A stretch of 25,591 nt of DNA from Ruminococcus difficilis (lineage in GTDB: Bacteria > Bacillota_A > Clostridia > Oscillospirales > Acutalibacteraceae), in assembly GCF_016680995.1 (NCBI RefSeq), contig NZ_JAEQMG010000091.1:1-25591 (forward strand), read 5' to 3'. Below the pieces are notes generated by a model. It saw nothing but the letters and a program-made list of their open reading frames with translations, was not told the DNA's origin and searched no databases. Numbering within the stretch: the stretch's first letter is position 1; the number at the start of each line of letters is the position of its first letter. Shown in pieces: positions 15,962 to 23,768 of the stretch. The position numbers were made by a program, and so were the translations under genes.

Positions 15962-16074
15962 ATGTATCTCCTTCTTGCATCTGATTGTCACGGATATATT
16001 TTCTCACAAATCGCCCATAATAACAAGAGGGCAGGGGAAATTTGGAAAAACTTTTTCATAATTCCAATAACATA

Positions 16075-16104
16075 TTGACAGCAAAGCGGCGTTTGAGGTA
16101 AAAT
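16075..16104 (+). promoter_or_regulatory. Sigma-A promoter for RNase J
   Basis: Perfect TTGACA (16075-16080) and TAAAAT (16099-16104), spacer 18 bp. The start near 16111 gives a leader of nearly 100 nt before the GTG start. The rest of the 247-bp rnhA-RNase J gap (15962-16208) holds only the rnhA ribosome site and this leader; no clear riboswitch or terminator fold was seen. Confidence 0.75.
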
Positions 16105-16208
16105 ATACAATGTATATGTATGCTGAAATCAGTATACCCATTTTGGTTTTTATCCGTAATGGATTAATATATGATCGGAACAAATCTGAAGAATATGGAG
16201 GTAATTTT

Positions 16209-17993
16209 GTGAGCAAAGAACGCAATAACAGAAACTTTAAGCTCAAAAATACAAATATCGGGAAAGGGCAGGCAAAGTCCAAGAGCGCTAAAAGCTCGAA
16301 GCCGAAGGCAAACCGCCGGCCTCAAAGACCCACAAAGCCGTCTGTGAAGGTATCGTTCCTCGGTGGACTGAATGAGATCGGCAAGAACATCACCCTCATT
16401 GAGTGCGAGGGCGATATGATAATAATCGACTGCGGCATGGCGTTCCCCGACGGAGACATGCTCGGCGTCGACCTTGTAATCCCCGATTTCACCTATATCG
16501 AGCAGAACTTCGACAAGGTGAAGGGCATCGTGCTCACCCACGGCCACGAGGACCATATCGGCGGACTGCCTTATCTTCTCTCTCTCGTGAACATACCGAT
16601 TTACGGCACGCCGCTGACGCTCGGACTTGTCGGCAACAAGCTCAAGGAGCACAGCCTGTTCAACAAGGCGAAGCTCAACGTCGTCAACGCCGGCGACACA
16701 ATCAGACTCGGCTGCATGGAAGTCAAGTTCATTCACGTCAACCACAGCATTCCCGACGCGGTGGCTTTTGCTATCCGCACACCCGCGGGCACGCTTGTAC
16801 ACACGGGCGACTTCAAGATCGACTGCACGCCTATCCTTGGCGACGCTATCGACTTCTCGAGCTTCGCGCAGGCAGGCGACGAGGGCGTACTCGCACTTTT
16901 AGCCGAGAGCACCAACGCATCGCGTCCGGGCTTTACGCGCACAGAGAGGCTCGTGTCCGACAGCCTGAATATGCTTTTCAACAACGCGGCGAACTACCGC
17001 ATTATCATCGCGACCTTCGCGTCGAATGTCAACCGCGTCCAGCAGATCATCGACTGCGCCGCGAAGTACGGCAGAAAGGTCGCCTTCTCGGGCAGAAGCA
17101 TGGTCAACTACATGGACGTAGCCAAGAAGCTCGGCTACCTTAACGTGCCCGACAATATTCTGATCGACCTCGACATGCTCGACAAATATCCGCGCGAGCA
17201 GATCGTACTTGTCACGACGGGCAGTCAGGGCGAGCCGATGAGCGCGCTGTCGCGTATGGCGTACTCCGACCACCGCAAGGTCGTGGTGGGCGAGGGCGAC
17301 TTCATCATCATCTCCGCGAATCCTATCCCCGGCAACGAAAAGACCGTCGGCAACGTAGTTGACGAGCTGCTCAAGCGCGGCTGCAAGGTCATCTACGAGT
17401 CTATGTACGACGTGCACGTTTCGGGTCACGCCTGCCAGGAGGAGCTGAAAATCATTCACCGCCTTGTCAGACCGAAGTTCTTCATTCCCGTCCACGGCGA
17501 GCAGAAGCATCTGCGCAAGCACGCCGACCTCGCCGAATTCCTCGGCATGGAAAGAAAGAACATCTTCATCGGCGACGTTGGCAGCACGGTTGAGATCAAC
17601 GAGGACTACATGAAGGAGATCGCGCCCGTACCCGCAGGCAAGGTATTTGTCGACGGACTCGGCGTCGGCGACGTCGGAAGCATCGTTCTGCGCGACAGAA
17701 AGCACCTCGGACAGGACGGCCTGATCATCATCGTCGCCTCGCTCGACGTTTACGACGGCCATGTAATCAGCGGTCCCGACGTAGTTTCGCGCGGATTCGT
17801 ATACGTGCGCGAGAGCGAGCAGCTGCTCGAGGAGGTGCGCAAGCTCGCGCTCGATATCCTTGAGGACTGCGCTGACAACAACATTCACGAGTGGGGCATC
17901 ATCAAGAACCGCATCAAGGACGAGATCTCGAAGCTCATTGCACAGAGAACCCGCCGCGCGCCGATGATCCTCCCGATCTTACAGGAAGTATAA
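16209..17993 (+). CDS. rnj: Ribonuclease J
   Basis: 594-aa metallo-beta-lactamase/beta-CASP ribonuclease with 5'-to-3' exonuclease and endonuclease activity in mRNA turnover. The metal site H-G-H-E-D-H is at 111-116, with T-G-S-Q-G-E-P and a C-terminal H-V-S-G-H. GTG 16209 is supported by GGAGG (16197-16201) 7 nt upstream. Residues 1 to about 50 are a Lys/Ser/Arg-rich, probably disordered extension before V-K-V-S-F-L-G-G-L-N-E-I-G, which makes it longer than B. subtilis RNase J1 (about 555 aa). The frame stays open to ATG 16110, right at the predicted transcription start, so a longer form cannot be excluded. Whether it corresponds to J1 or J2 is not decided. Confidence 0.95.
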   Translation: MSKERNNRNFKLKNTNIGKGQAKSKSAKSSKPKANRRPQRPTKPSVKVSFLGGLNEIGKNITLIECEGDMIIIDCGMAFPDGDMLGVDLVIPDFTYIEQNFDKVKGIVLTHGHEDHIGGLPYLLSLVNIPIYGTPLTLGLVGNKLKEHSLFNKAKLNVVNAGDTIRLGCMEVKFIHVNHSIPDAVAFAIRTPAGTLVHTGDFKIDCTPILGDAIDFSSFAQAGDEGVLALLAESTNASRPGFTRTERLVSDSLNMLFNNAANYRIIIATFASNVNRVQQIIDCAAKYGRKVAFSGRSMVNYMDVAKKLGYLNVPDNILIDLDMLDKYPREQIVLVTTGSQGEPMSALSRMAYSDHRKVVVGEGDFIIISANPIPGNEKTVGNVVDELLKRGCKVIYESMYDVHVSGHACQEELKIIHRLVRPKFFIPVHGEQKHLRKHADLAEFLGMERKNIFIGDVGSTVEINEDYMKEIAPVPAGKVFVDGLGVGDVGSIVLRDRKHLGQDGLIIIVASLDVYDGHVISGPDVVSRGFVYVRESEQLLEEVRKLALDILEDCADNNIHEWGIIKNRIKDEISKLIAQRTRRAPMILPILQEV

Positions 17994-18030
17994 GGACGGT
18001 TTGGAAACTGCCGCTGACCCAAAAATACAA

Positions 18031-18084
18031 TTCGGAGCGTAAGCGACCCGAAATTTTCAATTTTCAATTTTTCATTTTCAATTA
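18031..18084 (+). repeat. Dispersed intergenic repeat, copy C
   Basis: TTCGGAGCGTAAGCGACCCGAA followed by ATTTTCAATTTTCAAT and a further TTTTTCATTTTCAATTA tail. Its hairpin is the best of the three copies (TTCGG/CCGAA outer stem). It lies between RNase J and gdpP and ends 14 bases before the gdpP start. RNase J has no other visible terminator, so this hairpin plus T-rich tail might serve as a weak one. Confidence 0.8.
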
Positions 18085-18098
18085 ACAAAAGGACTGCT

Positions 18099-20081
18099 AT
18101 GAGAAAAAAACATTGGATGCTGTCGCCGTGGTTCATAATCTTCACGATTGTGATGCTGCTGATGACGACTATTTCCGCAAACTACAACATAATCGTGTTC
18201 TACGTTGAGCTGGGCATAACGGTGCTGTCGATTGCCGCCGTGATCGCGCTCAGCCTGCGTTTCAGCGCGTATATACGCGGAATAGTCAGGTCGACCGCGG
18301 ACAGGATCAACGGCATCGACCGCGACTACCTCGAGCGCTACAAGTACCCCGTTGCCGTCGTCGGAATGGAGGGCGACATCGTGTGGTGCAACGCGCGGTT
18401 CCGCAAGGCGATCGGCGGACGCAGCCCCGAGGGCGACCATATCAACAACTATATATCAGGCTACGACATCGTCGATATCATAGACAGCGACGGCGTGGAC
18501 GTAGCGGTAGACGGCAGGGAATTCACCGTCTACTGTCTCAATGCCGACGGCAGCACGGTCTGCCACTTCATTGAGAACACCTACTACAAGTCCACCGTCC
18601 GCGAGTACCACGCGTCGATCCCGTGCGTGGCGCTGATAACCTTCGACAACGCCGAGGACTTTGTTTCCAGCTCCGAGGAGTACTACTCCACCGTCGCGAT
18701 CTCGGTCGAGGCGAATCTGCAGCGCTGGGCGAACGAGTACAAGGCGATGTACAAGAAGATCACCAACAACCGCTATATGATAATCTTCCGCGACGCCGAC
18801 ATCGACCACATGGTCAACCAGCGGTTCCCGATACTAAGGGATATCCGCTCGATCGGCACCGCGCGCCACATCGCGACGATATCCGTGGGACTTTGCCGCG
18901 GCAGCAAGACCGTCCGCGAGAGTGAGCTCAACGCGCGCAAGGCGCTGGAGATGGCTCTGGGACGCGGCGGCGACCAGGTAGCGATCATACGCGACAACAC
19001 CTACGAGTTCTTCGGCGGAACGGCGGCTGCGGCAGAGAAGGTCAGCAAGGTTCGAATGCGCGTCATCGCGAACGCGATAAGCCGTGCCGTTGCCGACGCG
19101 GACAAGGTATACGTCATGGGACACCGCTTCTCCGACCTCGACTGCGTAGGCGCGGCGATCGGCATGCAGTGCATCATGGACAAGACCTTCAAGAAGTACA
19201 GCAAGGTCGTCATAAACCGCGAGACCTCGATGGCGCAGCAGCTTATCGAGTACACCGACGAAAGGCTCGAGAGCGATATCTACACCACTCCCGAGGAAGC
19301 GCTCAGAGGTATCACACCGAAATCGCTTCTGATCATCGTCGACACCCACCTTGCGACCTCTCTCGAGAGCCGAGAGCTATACGAGAGGGCAAAGAAGATC
19401 GTCGTTATCGACCACCACCGCAAGGCGGTCAATTACATAAACAACGCGCTCGTGTTCTGTCATGAGCCGTCAGCTTCGTCAGCGTGCGAGATGTGCTGCG
19501 AGATCATCAGCTACCTCGACGACAAGCCGCTCGGCTACATTCAGGCTGACGCGCTGCTCTCGGGCATAATGCTCGACACCAAGAACTTTGTGCTCAAGAC
19601 GGGCGTGCGCACCTTCGAAGCGGCGGCGTATCTCAGGCGCAAGGGCGCGAATACCCTCACGGTAAAGGAGCTGTTCTCGGGCAGCATCGATACATACCGC
19701 GAGAAGGTCGACATCGTAGTCCGCAGCGAGGTTCACCGCGGCTGTGCGATCTCGACCTCAGACAAGCTCACCGACGACATACGTCTCGCGTCTGCGCAGG
19801 CGGCTGACGAGATGCTCACCCTCAAGGGTATAGTCGCGTCGTTCGTAATCTTCGGCGACCACAAGAAGATAAACATCTCCGCGCGCAGCTACGGACGGAT
19901 AAACGTCCAGCTAATCATGGAAAAAATGGGCGGCGGCGGCCACCAGACAATGGCGGCGACCCAGCTTTACAATTCGTCCATCGAGGAAGCGCGAAAGCAG
20001 CTGACGGAAGCTATCGACAACGTGCTTGACGAAGCCGAGGAGGACAACTCCGACAAACAAAATAAACCAAAAAAGGACTGA
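18099..20081 (+). CDS. gdpP: Cyclic-di-AMP phosphodiesterase GdpP (DHH/DHHA1)
   Basis: 660-aa membrane protein that degrades c-di-AMP, an essential second messenger for potassium and osmotic balance in Firmicutes. Domain order: two membrane helices (about 9-30 and 34-55), a PAS-like domain (about 80-150), a degenerate GGDEF domain without the GGDEF motif (about 170-310), then the DHH catalytic domain with H342, D346 and D348 (G-H-R-F-S-D-L-D), D438-H-H440, and DHHA1 with G-G-G-G-H (611-615). AAAAGGACT precedes ATG 18099. rplI follows after 5 bp and its ribosome site lies in the last gdpP codons. A loose TTGGAA/TACAAT pair (18001-18031, 19-bp spacer) is the only promoter candidate seen. Confidence 0.95.
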   Translation: MRKKHWMLSPWFIIFTIVMLLMTTISANYNIIVFYVELGITVLSIAAVIALSLRFSAYIRGIVRSTADRINGIDRDYLERYKYPVAVVGMEGDIVWCNARFRKAIGGRSPEGDHINNYISGYDIVDIIDSDGVDVAVDGREFTVYCLNADGSTVCHFIENTYYKSTVREYHASIPCVALITFDNAEDFVSSSEEYYSTVAISVEANLQRWANEYKAMYKKITNNRYMIIFRDADIDHMVNQRFPILRDIRSIGTARHIATISVGLCRGSKTVRESELNARKALEMALGRGGDQVAIIRDNTYEFFGGTAAAAEKVSKVRMRVIANAISRAVADADKVYVMGHRFSDLDCVGAAIGMQCIMDKTFKKYSKVVINRETSMAQQLIEYTDERLESDIYTTPEEALRGITPKSLLIIVDTHLATSLESRELYERAKKIVVIDHHRKAVNYINNALVFCHEPSASSACEMCCEIISYLDDKPLGYIQADALLSGIMLDTKNFVLKTGVRTFEAAAYLRRKGANTLTVKELFSGSIDTYREKVDIVVRSEVHRGCAISTSDKLTDDIRLASAQAADEMLTLKGIVASFVIFGDHKKINISARSYGRINVQLIMEKMGGGGHQTMAATQLYNSSIEEARKQLTEAIDNVLDEAEEDNSDKQNKPKKD

Positions 20082-20086
20082 TATAA

Positions 20087-20530
20087 ATGAAAGTAATTCT
20101 TCTGCAGGACATAAAGGCACTCGGCAAAAAGGGCGAGCTCGCTGAGGTGAGCGAGGGCTACGGCAGAAACTACCTGCTGCCCAAGAAGCTCGCTAAGGAA
20201 GCCAACGCACAGGCTATGAACGAGTACAAGAACGCCGAGAACTCCAAGAACTACAAGATCGCCACCGCCAAGGCTCAGGCTGAGCAGGACAAGCAAAAGC
20301 TCGAGGGCAAGGTGTTCAAGATGAAGGCGAACGGCAACAACGGCAAGCTCTTCGGCAGCATCACCTCAAAGCAGATCGCCGAGGAGATCAAGAAGCAGTA
20401 CGGCATCGCCGTCGACAAGCGCAAGGTCGTGCTCGAGCGCGACATCAAGGAATTCGGCACCTACAAGGCGGAGGTCAAGCTCTACACAGGCATCTCCGCG
20501 TCGATTGACGTACAGGTTTCCGAGGCGTAA
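20087..20530 (+). CDS. rplI: 50S ribosomal protein L9
   Basis: 147-aa ribosomal protein of the large subunit with the characteristic N-terminus M-K-V-I-L-L-Q-D-I-K-A-L-G-K-K-G and the signature G-Y-G-R-N-Y-L-L-P-K-K-L-A; a long central helix (rich in Lys, Ala, Gln) links the two RNA-binding domains. L9 helps keep reading frame and ribosome spacing. The ribosome site AAAAGGA is inside the end of gdpP, and dnaB begins 2 bp after the stop. gdpP-rplI-dnaB is a conserved Firmicute order. Confidence 0.98.
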   Translation: MKVILLQDIKALGKKGELAEVSEGYGRNYLLPKKLAKEANAQAMNEYKNAENSKNYKIATAKAQAEQDKQKLEGKVFKMKANGNNGKLFGSITSKQIAEEIKKQYGIAVDKRKVVLERDIKEFGTYKAEVKLYTGISASIDVQVSEA

Positions 20531-20532
20531 TC

Positions 20533-21900
20533 ATGGCTGAGGAGTTCACTTCCGACCTCGGCGTAATGCCATACAACACCATGGCTGAGCAGAGTGTTCT
20601 CGGCGCGATATTGCTCGAGAGCTCGATGCTCGACGAGGTGCTCGACTTCATCAAAAGCCCCGATTATTTCTACGTCGGCGTCCACAAGCTGATGTACAGG
20701 GAAATGATGCTGATGATGAACAACGGCATTCCCGTCGACCCCGTAACGCTGATCGACAGGCTCGAGGGCAATCCCGAGTTTGAGAGCAGCGGCGGCAAAA
20801 CCTACGTTATCAATATTGCGGACTCCTGTCCGTCCTACAGCAACGCGGGACAGTACGCGCGTATCGTCGCGGACAAGTACAAGCTCAGACAGCTTATCAC
20901 AGCGTCAAGGGCGATCATCGACGACGCCACCGAGGGAGCCGAGGACACCTCGCTGATTCTCGACGCCGCCGAGCAGAGATTGTTTGATATCCGCAGCGAC
21001 GAGAACTCCAAGGGACTCGAGCGCATCAATTCGGTTATCTTGCAGACATTTGACCGCCTCGACGACCTCAATTCCGAACGCGACAGCAACACCCGCGCGA
21101 TTCCGACGGGTATCGGCGACCTCGACCGCATGATCACGGGACTCAACCGCAGCGACCTCATCATTCTCGCCGCCCGTCCCGGTATGGGCAAGACGAGCTT
21201 TGCGCTGAACATCGCGCGCAACGTCGCCTGCCAGTCAAAGAAAACCGTCGCGTTTTTCTCTCTCGAAATGTCGCGCGAGCAGCTCGCGAGCCGACTTCTG
21301 TCGTCCGAGGCTCTCGTCAGCGGCACAAAGCTGCGCACGGGCAAGCTCGACAACAGCGACTGGGGAAGGCTTATCCCTGCGAGCGACGTGCTCAAGAACG
21401 CCGACCTCTACCTCGACGACACCTCGACTATCACGATCACCGAAATGAAGGCGCGCCTGAGAAGGCTCAAGCAGGTCGATCTTGTTGTCATCGACTACCT
21501 CCAGCTAATGGCGAGCGGCAGACGTATCGACAACCGCGTGCAGGAGATCTCCGCGATCACCCGAAACCTCAAAATCATGGCGAAGGAGCTCAACGTCCCG
21601 ATCATCACGCTCTCGCAGCTTTCGCGTGCGTCCGAGCAGCGCACGGGCGACCACCGTCCTCAGCTCTCAGACCTGCGTGATTCGGGTTCGATCGAGCAGG
21701 ACGCGGACATCGTGCTCTTCCTCTACCGCGAGGGCTACTACGACCGCGAAAACGGCGACAATCCGACTCCTCAGGCGGATATGAACTCGGGCGAGTGCAT
21801 CGTCGCGAAGAACCGTCACGGCGAGACCAGCACCGTCAACCTCCACTGGCAGGGCGAGTTCATGCGCTTCACGGGCATGGAGAAGAAGTATGACGCATAA
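20533..21900 (+). CDS. dnaB: Replicative DNA helicase DnaB
   Basis: 455-aa hexameric replicative helicase (named DnaC in B. subtilis). The N-terminal domain begins with M-P-Y-N-T-M-A-E-Q-S-V-L-G-A. The RecA-like motor domain carries Walker A P-G-M-G-K-T (216-221) and Walker B V-V-I-D-Y-L-Q-L-M (D321), with L-S-Q-L-S-R and a glycine-rich D-L-R-D-S-G-S-I-E-Q-D-A-D near the end. ATG 20533 is preceded by CCGAGGCG within the end of rplI. The final 11 bp overlap tilS. No intein or insertion interrupts the motor domain. Confidence 0.97.
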   Translation: MAEEFTSDLGVMPYNTMAEQSVLGAILLESSMLDEVLDFIKSPDYFYVGVHKLMYREMMLMMNNGIPVDPVTLIDRLEGNPEFESSGGKTYVINIADSCPSYSNAGQYARIVADKYKLRQLITASRAIIDDATEGAEDTSLILDAAEQRLFDIRSDENSKGLERINSVILQTFDRLDDLNSERDSNTRAIPTGIGDLDRMITGLNRSDLIILAARPGMGKTSFALNIARNVACQSKKTVAFFSLEMSREQLASRLLSSEALVSGTKLRTGKLDNSDWGRLIPASDVLKNADLYLDDTSTITITEMKARLRRLKQVDLVVIDYLQLMASGRRIDNRVQEISAITRNLKIMAKELNVPIITLSQLSRASEQRTGDHRPQLSDLRDSGSIEQDADIVLFLYREGYYDRENGDNPTPQADMNSGECIVAKNRHGETSTVNLHWQGEFMRFTGMEKKYDA

Positions 21901-23197
21901 GGCTCTCTCGACCTGCGAAAAATATAAATTGCTCGAAGACGGCGGCACAGTGCTTGTCGCTCTTTCGGGCGGAGCGGATTCCACCGCTTTGCTTCACTTT
22001 CTTTATTCCGTAAAAGAAAAATACAACCTCACGATTCTCGCCGCCCACCTTAACCACGGCATTCGCGGCGAGGAAGCAGACCGCGACGAGCGGTTTTGCA
22101 AAATTCTCTGTGAGAAATATAATATACCTTTTTATACCAAGACCCTCGATATTCCCGCTCTGTCAAAGCAGCGCGGCGTCAGCGAGGAGCTTTGCGGCAG
22201 AGATGAGCGCTACGCCTTTCTCGGAACGCTCGCCGAAGCGCATAACGCAAGAATCGCCACCGCCCACAACGCTGATGACAACGCCGAGACCTTGATATTC
22301 AACCTCGCGCGGGGAAGCTCTCTTCGCGGCGCGGCAGGCATTCCGCCGAAGCGCGGCAGGATCATCCGTCCGCTGATCGAGGTCACGCGTGCTCAGATCG
22401 AGGAGTACTGCGCGGAGAACGGGCTTGACTTCGTCACCGACAGCACAAATCTCGGAGATGAGTACACCCGAAACAAAATCCGCCACCATGTGATTCCCGT
22501 ACTTCGTGAGCTGAATCCGTCGTTTGAAGCTGCGGTAACGCGCTTTACCGACACGGCAGCCGAGGTCTCGGATTACCTCGACATTCAGGCGGACGCCGCT
22601 CTCACAGCCGCCGAAACCGACTACGGATATTTCGCGGACAGGCTGCTTGACAACCACCCGGCCGTCCTGAAAACGGCAATTAATATTCTGTTAAAGAAAT
22701 ATTATATTCAAACCGATTCCAAGAAGCTCGGACTTATCGCTGATATCCTCAGAAACGGCGGCGCTGCAGAGCTTAGCCGCGAATATACCGCGGTTTGCAG
22801 GCGCAATATATTCTGTATCGCCGGCAGCGGCAGCCCAGAGATGCCTGAAGTCGAGCTGCGCGGCAGCGTGAGCTTCAGCTTTATAGACAAGCTCGTCGCC
22901 GCGTCGATAGATAATTCTAATAAAGAAAATAAAACCCTGATTTTCCGCACCCGCCGCGAGGGAGATATGTTTTCTTTCCAAAAAAGAAATATAACCAAAT
23001 CTCTCGGCAAGGCTCTGCGCGAGATTGGAGTACCCTCAAAGCTCAGGGACAGCGTGATCTGCCTGTGTGAGGGCAGCGTTGTACTCTGGTGCGAGGCGCT
23101 GGGATATTCAACTCAGGGTAAAATATACACCCAAAACCAAAATCTAACCATTGAACTGAACGGGGAGAAGTGCTATGATGTTACACAAGGACGTTGA
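21890..23197 (+). CDS. tilS: tRNA(Ile)-lysidine synthetase
   Basis: 435-aa N-type ATP pyrophosphatase that converts C34 of the CAU-anticodon tRNA-Ile to lysidine so that it reads AUA. The P-loop motif is S-G-G-A-D-S (26-31), followed by A-H-L-N-H-G-I-R-G and A-H-N-A-D-D-N-A-E-T. The C-terminal half is more divergent and more AT-rich than its neighbours (22680-23000) but uninterrupted, as is common for this domain. The start overlaps dnaB by 11 bp, with GGAGAAGAA upstream; the end overlaps hpt by 23 bp. tilS-hpt-ftsH is a classic Firmicute order. Confidence 0.96.
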   Translation: MTHKALSTCEKYKLLEDGGTVLVALSGGADSTALLHFLYSVKEKYNLTILAAHLNHGIRGEEADRDERFCKILCEKYNIPFYTKTLDIPALSKQRGVSEELCGRDERYAFLGTLAEAHNARIATAHNADDNAETLIFNLARGSSLRGAAGIPPKRGRIIRPLIEVTRAQIEEYCAENGLDFVTDSTNLGDEYTRNKIRHHVIPVLRELNPSFEAAVTRFTDTAAEVSDYLDIQADAALTAAETDYGYFADRLLDNHPAVLKTAINILLKKYYIQTDSKKLGLIADILRNGGAAELSREYTAVCRRNIFCIAGSGSPEMPEVELRGSVSFSFIDKLVAASIDNSNKENKTLIFRTRREGDMFSFQKRNITKSLGKALREIGVPSKLRDSVICLCEGSVVLWCEALGYSTQGKIYTQNQNLTIELNGEKCYDVTQGR

Positions 23198-23717
23198 ATC
23201 CGTACTGCTTTCGCAGGAAAAACTTGAAAAAATTGTGAAGTCCCTTGCAAAACAGATAGAAAAAGATTATAATGACAAAGAGTTTATGATGGTCGGACTG
23301 CTCAAGGGCAGCGTCGCGTTCATGGCGGATCTGATGAAGCGCGTGAATCTCGACTTTTCGATCGACTTCATGGTTGCCTCGAGCTACGGCAGCGGCACCG
23401 AAAGCTCGGGCAGGGTCAAGATCGTCAGCGACCTCACTCTGCCTGTTCAGGGCAAGGATGTTCTGGTGGTTGAGGACATCATCGACTCGGGCAACACCCT
23501 CAACTTCGTCATGAACTATCTTATGACAAAGGGCGCAAATTCCGTCAAGGTCTGCACCCTCTGCGACAAGCCCTCACGCCGCAAGGTACCTCTCGTACCG
23601 GATTACTGCGGCGCCGAGATCCCCGACGAGTTCATCGTCGGCTACGGCCTCGACTATGCCGAGAAATACCGCAACCTGCCTTATATCGGAATCCTCAAAC
23701 GTTCCGTTTATGAATGA
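23175..23717 (+). CDS. hpt: Hypoxanthine phosphoribosyltransferase
   Basis: 180-aa purine-salvage enzyme making IMP (and GMP) from hypoxanthine (guanine) and PRPP. The PRPP-binding motif V-L-V-V-E-D-I-I-D-S-G-N-T-L is at about 96-109 with E100, D101 and D104; the pyrophosphate loop is L-L-K-G-S (42-46). GGGGAGAAG precedes ATG 23175 (a second ATG follows at once). The first 23 bp overlap the end of tilS, pointing to translational coupling. In Bacillus and Listeria, HPRT and TilS together regulate ftsH; whether that holds here is inference from gene order. Confidence 0.96.
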   Translation: MMLHKDVESVLLSQEKLEKIVKSLAKQIEKDYNDKEFMMVGLLKGSVAFMADLMKRVNLDFSIDFMVASSYGSGTESSGRVKIVSDLTLPVQGKDVLVVEDIIDSGNTLNFVMNYLMTKGANSVKVCTLCDKPSRRKVPLVPDYCGAEIPDEFIVGYGLDYAEKYRNLPYIGILKRSVYE

Positions 23718-23768
23718 TACAGACGGCGGCGACCCCGCGGTCAACAAACCCAAGGAGTGTGAAATAAT

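Noticed and set aside
15985..16040. Promoter for rnhA on the minus strand (TTGTTA with GAAAAT/AATATA)
   Set aside because: Both boxes match only about 4 of 6 positions and spacing choices are ambiguous; too weak to annotate.
18260..19010. Active diguanylate cyclase in GdpP
   Set aside because: The GGDEF signature is absent from the middle domain; this degeneracy is usual in GdpP.
22680..23000. Horizontally acquired or damaged segment in tilS because of a local AT-rich stretch
   Set aside because: The frame is intact and the divergent C-terminal domain of TilS commonly drifts in composition; no boundaries or repeats are seen.
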